64,000 nucleotides of DNA from Atriophallophorus winterbourni (lineage: Eukaryota > Platyhelminthes > Trematoda > Plagiorchiida > Microphallidae): assembly GCA_013407085.1 (NCBI GenBank), contig JACCGJ010005812.1, positions 1 through 64,000 on the forward strand, written 5' to 3'. Both the position numbers and the translations under genes were made by a program. The notes beneath the pieces were generated by a model. That model was not told the DNA's origin. It did no database searches and worked only from the letters and a program-made list of their open reading frames with translations. Of the stretch, positions 1 through 12,500 are shown one piece after another; within the stretch, counting starts at the first letter, position 1, and each line of letters starts with the position of its first letter.

Positions 1-416
1 AATTGTGACGTTCTTGTAGTTATGGTTGAGGCAAACCTAGTACGTAACAACAGTTTAAACGAGAAGAAAAACAGGCTTTATTTAATAAAATTAATATTTA
101 AAATATGCTATAATATTGGATAGCTTTGCCCCAACGCGATATTTACTGGAGTATAGGCTGCACTTCCGCAGTTCTAATCTAATTCACTAATATTACCAGT
201 CCATACCACAATGGCACCATACACAATTAAGAACGCACTCTAAGATATTTACTTCAGGACCGCCATTGATCACGAGACATATCATGAAGCATAAGATGCC
301 ATCAGATCGCAGATCGTCGAGTTTGGAACCGAAAGGAGTGAATATACAATCGCACGCAACTGCTCATTATGTGTTGGAATATTTCACTTGCCCCCCTTAG
401 TACACGCGTTTTTCTA
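1..416. other. Intergenic or 3' flank, one LINE relic
   Basis: No coding sequence is supported here. About 235-316 resembles, on the minus strand, the 3' end of the LINE found at 23.6 kb (shared run around 'catgaagc' and 'catcagatcgc', seen by eye). The rest is AT-rich and unrecognised. Confidence 0.4.
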
Positions 417-544
417 TCAGTCATGTTGAGGTGAAACTGAATCACAGAATAAGAAATTTGTGATGAGCAAACTCTCGACAGACGTACGTAGTTTGTCCAT
501 CGATCGAAGCACCTCATCCACATTGATTGCGCTCTTTTGCCGAT
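417..544 (-). CDS. Candidate terminal exon of the PIX gene
   Basis: A minus-strand exon begins after a pyrimidine-rich stretch ending in CACAG at 545 and runs 128 bp to a TGA at 417-419. It enters in phase 1, exactly what the exon ending at 6288 requires. The 41 encoded residues include a heptad-like stretch (VDEVLRSMDKLRTSVESLL), compatible with the short C-terminal coiled coil of PIX proteins. It lies 5.7 kb from the previous exon with repeats between. Its assignment rests on phase, position and helix character only. Confidence 0.45.
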
Positions 545-3500
545 CTGTGAAAAACAAAAAAACGTCGATTGGTTTGTTTGTAAACCGTTTCGTTGTAAGG
601 AAACAATGATGATGAGGAAAATCAAACCGCTCGGCCATGAACACCACACACGTGTTGAGTTCAGATTCGAGTTCATTTCATACTGCTCGCGTGCTGGTTC
701 TACAAAGACTACACTTTCGTTTCCTGATGTGCGACTAGCTCCGGGAATGGCTTGATTGATATCGCTGAGCTATCGCCATTAGGTGGGATGGATACAAGTA
801 ACTTCAGCAACCACCAGTTAGCGCTTGGTTTAGCAAACCCCGGCATGTATATGTGTATGAAAGCACAAGCCCGATCCAGACGAAGTTCCGCACAGTTAGA
901 GACTGCACGTGGGCTAAGAAACTGTCAGGTTGCCCAGGCCTAGACAGATATGAGGAAGAAAAAAGGAAAGGAAATGACAGTGAGACTCCAGCATGTATCA
1001 GCATGCAGCTCACTACCTCTGGCCAATCAATTTAGAACGGTGTTAGCCACACAGCAAAAAGTACTGCACGATTCCACATCCGTGCGCATCCTGTAGCGTT
1101 TATTTGTGTTCAATCTGAAGCCTGCATCAAGTAAATTGAAGAATAGGATAAAATCCATATTCATTGGATTCAGCCACCTTATCACGATGATCATTACTGC
1201 TGGCACACGGTAATGACGGAGAACAAGCTGTTGATTTTGCACGTGATTCTGTACCACACACGAGTCAGATGATTGATTCGACCTTGCAAGGGTGACCTTG
1301 AGCGAAACTGAATTCCACGATGCAGTATGTAAGTATATACGAAAGCCTAAGAACAATCCGCACAATTATAGACTGCACATGGGCTAAGATACTGCCAGGT
1401 TGCCATGGGCTAAACAAATATGGGAAAGGAAAATAGCAATGGCATTGAGACTGTTGTCGCATGCGGCTCACTACCGGTGGCCAATCAATTTAACGCGGTG
1501 TTAGCTGCGATGATGCAGTTGCATAATGGTTAATGCTTTCGTGATTTCGTCGAAGGCCTACGATCAAATCTTGAACTCCTATAGCAAACATCCAACCAGC
1601 CATAAACGCAGCTGCATTAGAACCCTATTCAAAAAAGCAGCAACACATTGCGGCACGCCGGGACTGAGAAGAAGAATACCTGTTCAAAGTGTTCCAGAAC
1701 CCATGTCAAAATTACGCAATCACTTCAACAATATAAAATACAAAATGGCAAAGGAAGAACAATCGAATATTGTCTACAAAATTACGTGCAGAGATTGCGA
1801 GAAGAACTACATCGGACAAACCGGCGAAAGTTAAGCACAAGACTACACGAACACCGGTTAGCTGTACGAAGGCACGACCCAAGGTCATTGATTTCAATAC
1901 ATGTTGAACAATTAGGACACCAATTCGATTGGGACAACGCGGAGATTTTAGCCAAAGAAACTTAACCGACGAGCGCAAGAATTCATCGAAGCGTGGCACT
2001 TATCAACGACATCAATCAACCAGCACCTTCAATTGGCTACAACCTATGGACCAATGAAAACTCGATGGACAAGAATGCAACACATGATGAGTGATGTCGC
2101 ACGGACAGACGGACATTATAAAAACCAATGAATACCAATTTTAAGTCACTTCGAAAGAAGTTCTGCTGATGATCTCATCTAGCTTGATGACGAAACGTCC
2201 TGCAACAACAATACAAGCTCGGCGAACACCACCTGAACAACATCCTCATCCTGAGCTACGCATATTCTCCTCTATTGCTGAAGGCCTACGAAATCAGGCA
2301 TGATCTTAGATTGTTACCTAACGCTCCGCCTCACCCGATATTTAAGCAGTTGTTTCCGAACGAATTTCGGTTGCGCAATGGGACACTTACACATTACTTT
2401 GAAGGATAACCTCACAAGAATAACAAGCAGTGAGAAAGAGGTTAGGAGTAAGAAACACAAGAGCGACTGTGGAGATTTCTCGAGCATACCGCTTTCCTAG
2501 TGAAGCGATGTCATTGAGAAATATCTATCTAAAAGCGAGACACATTTGTGCAAGTCACGCCTGATTCACACAGTGGTGTGCCAAAAACCTTTGGAACAAA
2601 TAGCCATTCACCACGACGAAGAGAACAAAATTATCTGGAACGAGTTCAAGCGGTCTTTTCAAATTCTACCCGCAACAATTCACACGAAAAAGTGTCACTC
2701 AACGAAATAAATAAATAAATAAATAAATAAATAAAAGCCCAACTGCAAGAATTACGCAAAAATGACACCTGAAAAAGGGTAATCTATTAGTGTAGTGTGA
2801 GCTGAGCATGTTTGATTCAGAGCAAACAGGTGATGGTGAGGATGACCTAAGTGGTTATTGGTAAAAAGGTTAACCGGTGAAAAGTGTTTGAGATCAGCTA
2901 CCAAAGATGGGAAAACCATTGACACGGTTTAGTGTGGGAATCACTTACGTCCACAAAAGAAGGGTAAATGATCTGCAACGCGTGACCACAAGAAAAACAC
3001 GTGGAAAGGAGAGTAAAAACAATGGAAAAATGATAAACTTGAGAGAACGAGAAAAAAGCACAACAGTGTAAGATTTTGTGTTTTCGTCATTAACAAGACA
3101 TTATCGTCAAAGAGAGAGACCGCGCATTACACCGGTAGCATGAACCGAGCGCTAAACTGCCTCACAGGCATGAAAAAGTAAAACCCTAAATCGTTAACAA
3201 GTGGGGATATTATGAAACGAACGCGCGTAAACACCTGGAGACTGTGGTCATGTAAACGGGCATTACAGCCCAACGGACTACTGGATGCTAGATGAGATAC
3301 CCTTTGGTTGAGCAGGTTAAGGTTGTCATAGCCGGGGACGGCAGTGTGGATAAGCTTACACTGTCTTTAAAAAAACTCCCATATTGCGCGCGTTTCAAAT
3401 AGCCCCTGACAACCAAGCCCAGCTTCTGGCCTGTACGAGTGGCTCTCCAAGCCCGGCATAACTGCTTACACCAACAGGAGAAGGGACGAGGGCGAGTGAC

Positions 3501-6500
3501 TGGCGACTGAAAGCAAGTTTGTTTCGGGCAGATGGAGCTCATTATTCTGGGAGGGCATTTCATCTAAGGGAAGGTAAACCCTGATTTTGAACCTCCGCTG
3601 CCTTGCTTGGAAAGGCTTCTGGAGAAAACCCTGAGGAAAAATCTGGACCAGAGTCTGGTAGACGGTTAGTTGGTGCACACCACCTCATTCTGGCAACTCC
3701 CTGCTGCCTTGCAGGTCGCACTTGGTTGTGCGAAGGCTAGAGAAGCTGACTCCAACAAACTCCGAGTGGCGCTATGGACGCCGCTTCGTACCCAAATTCT
3801 CAAGACTCTTCGTTTAAGCCGACTCATTCTGCAGGAGGAGATAGTCGCACAAAAGTAAGCAAGTGGATTTTACCGTGGAATTGCAAAAGATCGTGAGAGC
3901 ATATGTGGGTGTGCAAATCCAGATGCGCATAAAGTAAGACAGTTCGCAGACAGCCGATTTCGTTTAGGCCTCGATCCCGTTGAACTAAGCCGTGGTTAAA
4001 CTGTACCGTCTCTTACAGAATGACGGAACAGCAAACGAACGTAAGAACATATGTTGGTGTGCAAATTCAGAGGCGCCCAAACAAACGGCCTGTTTAAGGT
4101 GATGCGCCAGACAGTCGACTTAAGTAAGGTCTTGATCCCATCAACGGATAGAAAGCTACACGCGGCGAGGAATAAAAATATCGGTCAGGATAAAAACAGT
4201 TTTCTCGTCTCACTTGTGTGCAATTGCACAGCAGATCAAAATGTACAGATAGCTCATTGTGAAATTGATAGCCCACAGCAACGAGAGTATGTGTGTATTA
4301 AATCACAAGCATGGATCCGAGTCGGGAAAGCAAGTGAGCGAAGTCATTAGCAAGTTACGGAGGGTTGGGCAGATATTAAAAATATGCAGTATGGTATGAA
4401 AGCACAAGTCTGATCCAGGCAAACTGCCACACAGTCAGGTTGTCCAGGACTAGACAGATATGACAAAAGAAATAAATAGAAATGGTTGTGAGACTCCAAC
4501 GAGTTTCCGCATGTAGCTCAGATCAATTAATCTTGGTTATACCTGGTCATGTCTGCAGAATGGAAAACGGTCGTATTCCGAAAGATCTACTATATGGGGA
4601 GTTGCGATTAGGAAGTCGACCATTCGGCAGGCCGCACTTGCGGTACAAAGACGTTTGCAAAAGAGATGTGAAAGCTCTTGGCATTGACCCCACGAGCTGG
4701 GAAGAACTTGCTCTTGACCGCTCACATTGGAGGCACAATGTAAAGCGTCGTCTGCAAGCTGGGGAGGAACAGATACAGCTCTTGGCTGCTGAACCTAGAT
4801 CACGCCGCCGGCGTGCAACTGGCTATCATTGCCAGCGCTACGGGAGAGATTGTTCCTCCCGAATCGGACTGTTTAGCTGGAGAACATGAACATTCATACG
4901 ATTGTGATGTACATCCATGGTGGACATCGACCGATGGAGGCCAACAACAACCTGCTCATTACTGAAGTGCTGCACCGATTGCGCGCGTCCGTACATTAAT
5001 GTTATGCTATACATCTGTCTGAGCATGGACCCCGGCATGTGATTTCACACACAGCAATTACAGTTCATTCAAGTGACGCTTAAAAATGATGCGAAAAACA
5101 AGCAACATCGATTTCACTCAGACAGTCTGTCGTGTCCAGGAAAAGCCGTCGTAAACCGAACATGGTTGGAACCGTGCAACCGATGTGTGGGAAATATTCG
5201 AACAATCATTAAAGTGCAAACCTCGTGTGTTCAAAACCAAGATGGATGAAACACGGATGGATTGTATGCCACTGTTAAATAGGGTTCATATAAAGAACCC
5301 TTTGTCTACGGTAATTGATATACGTATTTTATATTTTTTGTATTATTCGGCTTAATTACGGCATAAATAAAACACATGAACACATTTTTATGGATCAGAT
5401 GCCAGACGCCGCCCGACAAGTGCACTCCGATGGTGACTGATGGTACCGACGGGAGCTACTGAGCAATCGACTGTTTGTTTGAGGTGATAACTAGAGTTAT
5501 CGTCAGTAGATAAAGGGTTAAACAATGTTATACTTGTATGCCACTGTTATAAAGGGTTCCTACAAAGAACCACGATGTTTAAAACAGAATCACCAAGTGC
5601 CACACAGTCATAGACTGCACGTGGGCTAAGAGATACTGTCAGGTTTCCCAGACCGAGACAGATATGAGAGGGGGGAATAGAAATGTTAGTGAGACTCCAG
5701 CGTGTTTCTGCATGCAGTTCACTACCGGTGGTCAATCAATTTAGCACGATGTTAGCCGCACAGCACATAAATGCTGCACGATTGCACATCCTTGCGGTGT
5801 AAAGTAAGACAACGTCTGTATCGATGGGTTTTCGATGGCCTGAACTTTCGGCGCCAAAATGTTCCTGTCCATGCCAACTTGAGTTGATCCCCAGTGTGTT
5901 TACTATAGGCTGAAAAACCAGTAAGGTCGAATCAGAAGTGATGGTTGGAATCATACTTGGTTATGTTTCCTGTCCAGAATATCACCCTCAGTATGACGAG
6001 ACTTTTGCATCATGAATCGACAAGTTACCCAAAACTTGCTCTAACCGATTGTACTCAAATCTCTTTCCATTGCTATTTAGTTATGTTCACAGTCCTGACC
6101 TGACCTGGCTTCTGTGTCAGAAGCCAAAGGTAACCTGAGAGAGAGAGAGAGTATAACCACCAGTTTTTGGTCACTTGATTGAAAGCAGACACCACAGTAC
6201 AACCGGCAACTCCTTTACGCACTTCAGCCTAAAGATTAGAAAGATTGGAGATTTAAACCCACAGCCAATCAAACAAAATGGACAAACCTGACTTTTTGCG
6301 ACGCGTTTCCTTGGAGTGATTACTCTTGGGACTAGACGGACGATTTCCCTGTGGCACATCCAAATCAACTCGCCCGGCGAAGCCCGAGGAGCCAGTACGA
6401 TTCAAATGTATGAATGAACTCGCGCGATTGGATGCATGGCTTGAAACAATGTTGATTGGACTGTCCAATCGAATGGAGCGAATGCAGCCAGGTACAAACG

Positions 6501-9500
6501 GAGGATGATGGTCGTTTCTAGGCTTTTCTACGAAAAACAAACAAACAAACAAGGCATAAAGCAAAGTCGGATTGAGCTGGATGATGAGAGTGAGTTTTGC
6601 TAGTTACCGGGCCAGCGAGTGTGTGGAAGGGCGGTGATCTGATGCGGCAAAAGTCGAAGGTTTGGCGAAACGGATGAGGATTGTGAAGACACGAGAGTAG
6701 GGGAGCTTTCCGTGATGAAAGACCGGGGACACGACGTTTGTTCAGTCTGGTTTATTGGCGCATGGCTTGTGGACACGACAGATGGGTGAACGGGTAAACC
6801 ATTCGTGGAAGATGGATCCTCATTTAATGATGATGGCTGCAAAAATATGAAGTTGGTGAAGAGAGAACTGCCCTGTGAACATTAATCATCAGGCAATCAG
6901 ACTACTTCAGGATGTATGTATGTATGTATGAAAGCACAAGTCTGATTCAAGCAAAGTGCCGCACAGTCAGAGACTGCACGTGGGCTAAGATACTGTCAGG
7001 TTGCCGAGGCCTAGATAGATATGAGAAAGAAAATAGAAATGGTAGTGAGACTACAGCCTCTTTCAGCATGCAGCTCACCACCGGTGTCCAATCAATTTAG
7101 CACGGTGTTAGGCGCACAGCACATAAGTACTGTACGATTGCACATCCGTGCACAACCTGTAGAACATTAGGCACACGTATTGAGATGAGGTGTCTATACT
7201 TCGAATCAAAAGACGCATTGAATCAAGCGTTGTGAACAAGCAGAGCGCGACATCAGCGTGATAGCTTCTTTGCGGCTTTCCTCACCAAACCAATCGACAT
7301 CAAACAGTTCTACAACAAGATCGCGACGAACACGCGTTTGAGGTATATCACTGATGGTAAGAAACCACCGCGAGCGTCACCAACTACATTGCATATACGC
7401 ATACATAAATTAAACTGAAAGCAAATAGTAGTTGAAACGATTTGCTAGGACTTTACTTCTTCAGCTAGAAGGATGGTAATTTGTATGAAAGCACAAGCCT
7501 GATCTCAGGCAAGTGACCTGCACAGTCAGAGGCTGCACGTGGCGATATTACTGTCATGTAAAACTAGGATTACAACACGACGGACCACATCAATCGATAA
7601 ACAACTGCTAGCTTGTATGAAATACCGAAGTCAAAACACGACGCACGTATTGAAACAAAACTAACCTTTTCGAAGCTCACAGCGGAGTTGGTGTTTCGTT
7701 GTGACTCAGGAGGTTGTGCGACAAGTGACGATTCAGTCAAACTCGACGAGGCTCGATCCGTGACCATCTGGTAATGTATCAGATCGGTCAATGTGGACAC
7801 GAGTAGATCTCGCGCATTTCGATCCGCGCATCGCAAACTGATTCGACTGCACATGGAGGAAGCACGCTTGGATGCATCCGCTGAAATGCGAGAAACGATG
7901 GGTAAACTTCGCGGGGCGAAAAACACGTATGGGTGCATGAAACACACACACACACACTCACAATTCATGATCAAATCAAGATCGGTTTCCATTGTGGGAC
8001 AAGCAGTCACCACGAGAGCATTCAACGGCAATTTGATCTGAAACGAGATGAGCTCGAAAGCAATGTGATGGATGGATTACCATGAACTCATAGACATCCG
8101 TCTCGTTGGTACGCTTTAAAAGCACCACGTAATTGGGAAAGGTGACCAAAACGCAACGGGTGCCAATCCAATCGATTGCATATTGTCGGGAGGCAAGTGT
8201 GGAGTCTCCGTCAATATGATTCATGGTCACCCTGAGCGTGAGGACTGGATCTCCAAGTTTTTCAATGGGCTGTGTAATGAAACAGGCAATGAGTTGGAAA
8301 TTACTGGCGATTCACATTAAATGTTGACGTTAATCGTAGTGGGAATCAGTGGTTCCAGCAGTGATTGTGGTAGGATGATGAAAATTAAAGACGGGAGAAT
8401 CCTACACGAGGACAACTTCTACTGAGGGTCGTCTAAACGCAGGTTGTCATAGCCGGGGGTCAGAGTGGGGATAAGCTCCCACTGTTTATAAAATGCTCCC
8501 ATATGGCATGCGTCTCAAATAGTCTCTGACAACCAAGTCCAGCTTCTGGCCTGCACGAGTGGCTCCCCGAAACCGGCGGAACTGCTTCTACCAACAGGAG
8601 AAGGGGCAAAGGCGAGTGACAGGCGCCTGAAAACCAGTTTGCTTCGGGCAGATGTAGCTCGTTAGCCTGGGAGGGCATTTCATCTAAGGGAAGCAAAACC
8701 CTGATTTTAAACCTCCGCTGCCTTGTGGAATACCCGATCGCGGGAAAGTCTTCGGGAGAAAACCCTGAGGAAAAACCTGGAACAGAATCTGGTAGACCAC
8801 CTCTTTCTGGCAACTCCCTGCTGCCTTGCAGGTCGCACTTGGTTGTGCAAAGGCTAGAGAAGCTGACTCGAACAAACGCCGAGTGGGGCTGGGGACGCCG
8901 CTTTGTAACCCAAATCCCCAGACCTTCTTTGAAGCCGACTCATCCTCCAGGAGGAGATAGTCGCACAAAGAAAGAAAGAGACAAGTAGAAAAGGTGTGAA
9001 GGGCATTAATTTAACATGGTAAACGAGTTTCGTCGGTTCGAGAAAGCAATCCCATTAGTCACTCTAATTTTCATACCCTCAAAAGTGCCATCTCGCAGAC
9101 ACTCAATGCTCAAAACATGTATAAAGAGGAAGACCAAATTGCACTTTCCCCGTCCCGCCTCCCAAATGACCCCTGTTTGATATCCAAATATATACAGATT
9201 TTCGTGCTGTATGATTCTAAAGACCATAGGTGACGATGCAAGATTTTGTTTTTTCTCTCGGTGATCGAAGGCCTGGTTGGTGGCACTCTCTCTCTTAGCA
9301 AGATGTGGTTTGCTGATGAGACGTTCAAGGTTGTACCTTCGCTTTTCTACCAATTATACACTATACATTTTCAATATGCTGAAGGCGTCACAACACCAGC
9401 AATTTACTGTCTTTTACAAAACCAAACAGTAATTACATATAATAAGTTGCTCAAAGTTCCCACCCGCAAGAGTGACTGGATGTTATTTTCATCTATGCCA

Positions 9501-12500
9501 AGTCATGCAACGAAAAATATGTGAACTAGGGATGAAAGCGCAAGGACATCTCGAGCAATTCAGCGATACTCAACTACGGAAAGATTGGCGTTTTTAAAAT
9601 CAATTGCATATATCTCCTGCTAAATAAATTCATTTGAACGTATTCTGCTTTCTTCAGAAGTTATCAACCTGGGGATGAAGTGATTTGAAGTGATTAAATG
9701 TCTGGGGGTTAAGTGTCGGGGATTAAGTGTCTGACCATCAAGTGTCAGTAAACCCCACCTAAGGTTACCAAAAACTCAACGTAGCGGGAGATAACAAAAC
9801 TAAACAAATGGCATTATTCAAACGTCTGGTGTGCCATGCAAATCAATACGGAACATGGAAGATTTGTATTATTTTCGGGCTCTAGTGACATCAGGGATGG
9901 AGCTAATACTCTGAACAATCAACCGCAAAACCGCTTACAGCAACACATGAAAGAATTATTGTCGAAGATGGTGAAATATCGATCAAGAGATGAGAGTATG
10001 GGTCTACTTACCGTGCCTTGCCATCCATTGATCGTGGATAACAGAATTTCTACGTCGTATTCTTTGAACTTTCTGAGAATGGCACAGCGTTCCTGGAGTG
10101 AACAATAAACAAGTTTTGAGTGAAAACTCCCGGTTGCAGAACAGTGGATTAGGAAATTTAGAGGTTAGACCAAGTCGAGTATGTATGTATGAAATCACAA
10201 GCCTGATACAGACAAAGTGCCGTACAGTCAATGACTGTACGTGGGCTAAGATACTGTCCGGTTGCCTAGGCCCAGACAGATAAGGAAAATAGCAATGGCA
10301 GTGAGACTACAGCGTGTACTCTGTTGTCATACCAGTCTAGGCCCGAGCAATCTAAGACCGCGTGAAGTCTCTGACTGTGCGACACTTTGCCTGAAACAGG
10401 TTTGTGCTTTCACATCATCAGCTCACTAAGATCGGCAAATCATTCTAGCACTGCGTTCGCTGCACCACACAGAAGTGCTACACGATTGCCCATCCGTGCA
10501 ATCCAAGTCGAGTAGTCGTGTTTTTTATTCTATTTAGACTGCCCAATAGTTTTTGTTGCGATTCGTTTGACACTACTCGAGTCGAGAACGATCATGTGCT
10601 ATTCTTCTTCTTCTTCTTCACGATGTGTCACATAGCGCATGGCGAGTGTGCATCAAAATACCCGGCGTTTGCATAGACAACACGCTGGCATTTGGTAGTC
10701 ATATTGTAAAGGCGTGAAGCGCAGTAGGACATAGGGACAGTCATGAGCTCTTGTCAGAATACAAGAACCGGAAGTACCGAAAAGACCGACGCCAACACGC
10801 CATAATTCGATTTTCGGAAGAATGGCATGAGAATGGGTAAAGCGTTGACAGTCTGGAGAACAGTTCATGAACGCTTAATTGCGATCGGTCAAACGGTGGG
10901 CGGTAGCTCACGTACCCAGAGCCATATCACCTGCGCAAGTCATGTTAAGGCAATCTTCGATCCCATGCGAACAAACAGGGTGGAGTATACCGATAAAAAT
11001 CTCAAAATGGAAGCCCAATACAATAGACATTACGGTGCAAAACCCCGAAAATTCAAGGTCGGACAAAATGTCCTCGCCAAGGATTACCGTGGTGATCAAA
11101 TGGACCCCAGAGATCGTTAGCAAGATCATGGGTCACGTTTGTTACGAGATAATGGTTGGAGAAGAAAGATGGGTACGACATGCAAACCAACTAAGGGCGT
11201 CAGGTGTAAAATGGAATTCTCCAAGTATGCAGAAAACTCCATTGTAAATCCTACTGGATGAATTCAACCTCAAAACTCCAGAACAAAGAAAGCCAGCGGA
11301 AGAAGAACCCCATCAAATTAATTCACCGGAATGCAGACAAGGAAGGTGGACAAAGCGAAGACGTGTTCCAGTAACCCGCATGCAAGTGTATCCAAAACTG
11401 AAGTCATACGACAACCAAACTTAAAAGGGGAGGTGTTAGGAGGGCACACTCCTAACGAGTTCGCAACGGAGGAAAAATTGTTGTTGGGTGAGTCATGTTG
11501 TACCTCGGCAACAAACCCCATGTTCATTAAAATTCAAATTGTCTGACTCGCCCATGGCAACCAACATCCGTCGTTCCCACTATGTACCTTCCCACGATTA
11601 TGATGTACCCTCACACGTTCGCTCTGTGGTTACCAGATAAATACAAACCATGTCCACAGTTCAAATGCACACACTGGGCGCTTGGACTCCCGATCAACGT
11701 CCCATTCTGGTTTCCTGGCTATTGGGTTAGAACAACCCATAGATTGATAGAACGCAACGACAGTCTCTGCTGTAACATCGACGACACACCCATCCCCGTC
11801 GCCAAATTTGTTATATGGGTGTGGTCGATGTTGCAGCAGAGACTGTCGTTGCGTTCTACCGATCTATGGGTTGTTCTAACCCAATAGCCAGGAAACCAGA
11901 ATGGGACGTTGATCGGGAGTCCAAGGTCCAAGCGCCCAATGTGTGCTTTTCGACCGTGGACATGGTTTGTATTTATCTGGAAACCACAGAGCGAACGTGT
12001 GAGGGTACATCATAATCGTGGGAAGGTGCACAGTGGGAACGACGGATGTTGGTTGTCATGGGCGAGTCAGACAAATTTAAATTTGAATGAACATGGGGTA
12101 CAACATGACTCACCCAACAACAATTTTTCCTCCGTTGCGAACTTGTTAGAAGGGTGCCCTCCTAACAGTAGCCCAGGTCGATAAGGCGAGGGACTACAAT
12201 CGTGATGGTCGGGGGTTCGAATCCCACCCCCGAAGCGGAGGATATGCACTGCTGATAAGAGCGAAACTCGAGTCCAGTGCTTCCATTATGGACCGTCGTT
12301 AACTTCTTCGTGAATAGTTCGGTGGGCTTGGCACGGATGAGTCACACCTATAAACAACATATTCCCCAAATATCGCTTAACCAACAATGCCATCAGATCT
12401 AATCGGTGTTAGCTTACACTGTATCCGATGAGAAGACCTGACACGGCGATCTGTTCGGTTGGGCGACCACAACAGATGTTACTGGCTCCTTCTGAACTGG

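Noticed and set aside
302..676. A 124-codon minus-strand frame at the left end
   Set aside because: It overlaps the better supported candidate PIX exon in another frame and has no motif.
4482..4519. Start of the 135-codon frame at 4482 as a gene start
   Set aside because: The ATG and first codons lie in a SINE-like repeat; the LINE sequence begins only at about 4520.
5960..6100. Possible further Penelope terminal repeat with hammerhead
   Set aside because: Flank words match the 17.6 kb copy, but the core is too changed to call a ribozyme.
7570..8031. A single 153-codon exon on the minus strand
   Set aside because: The PH-domain parts fit only as two exons with an 81-nt intron; the frame through the intron encodes a (GT)n-derived Cys/Val run.
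9308..9330. CTGATGAGACG resembling a hammerhead core
   Set aside because: It lies in the MULE coding frame and has no GAAA arm or stems.
11582..11931. Mirror-image frames on both strands (FWFPGYWVRTTHR)
   Set aside because: They are translations of the two inverted LTR arms.
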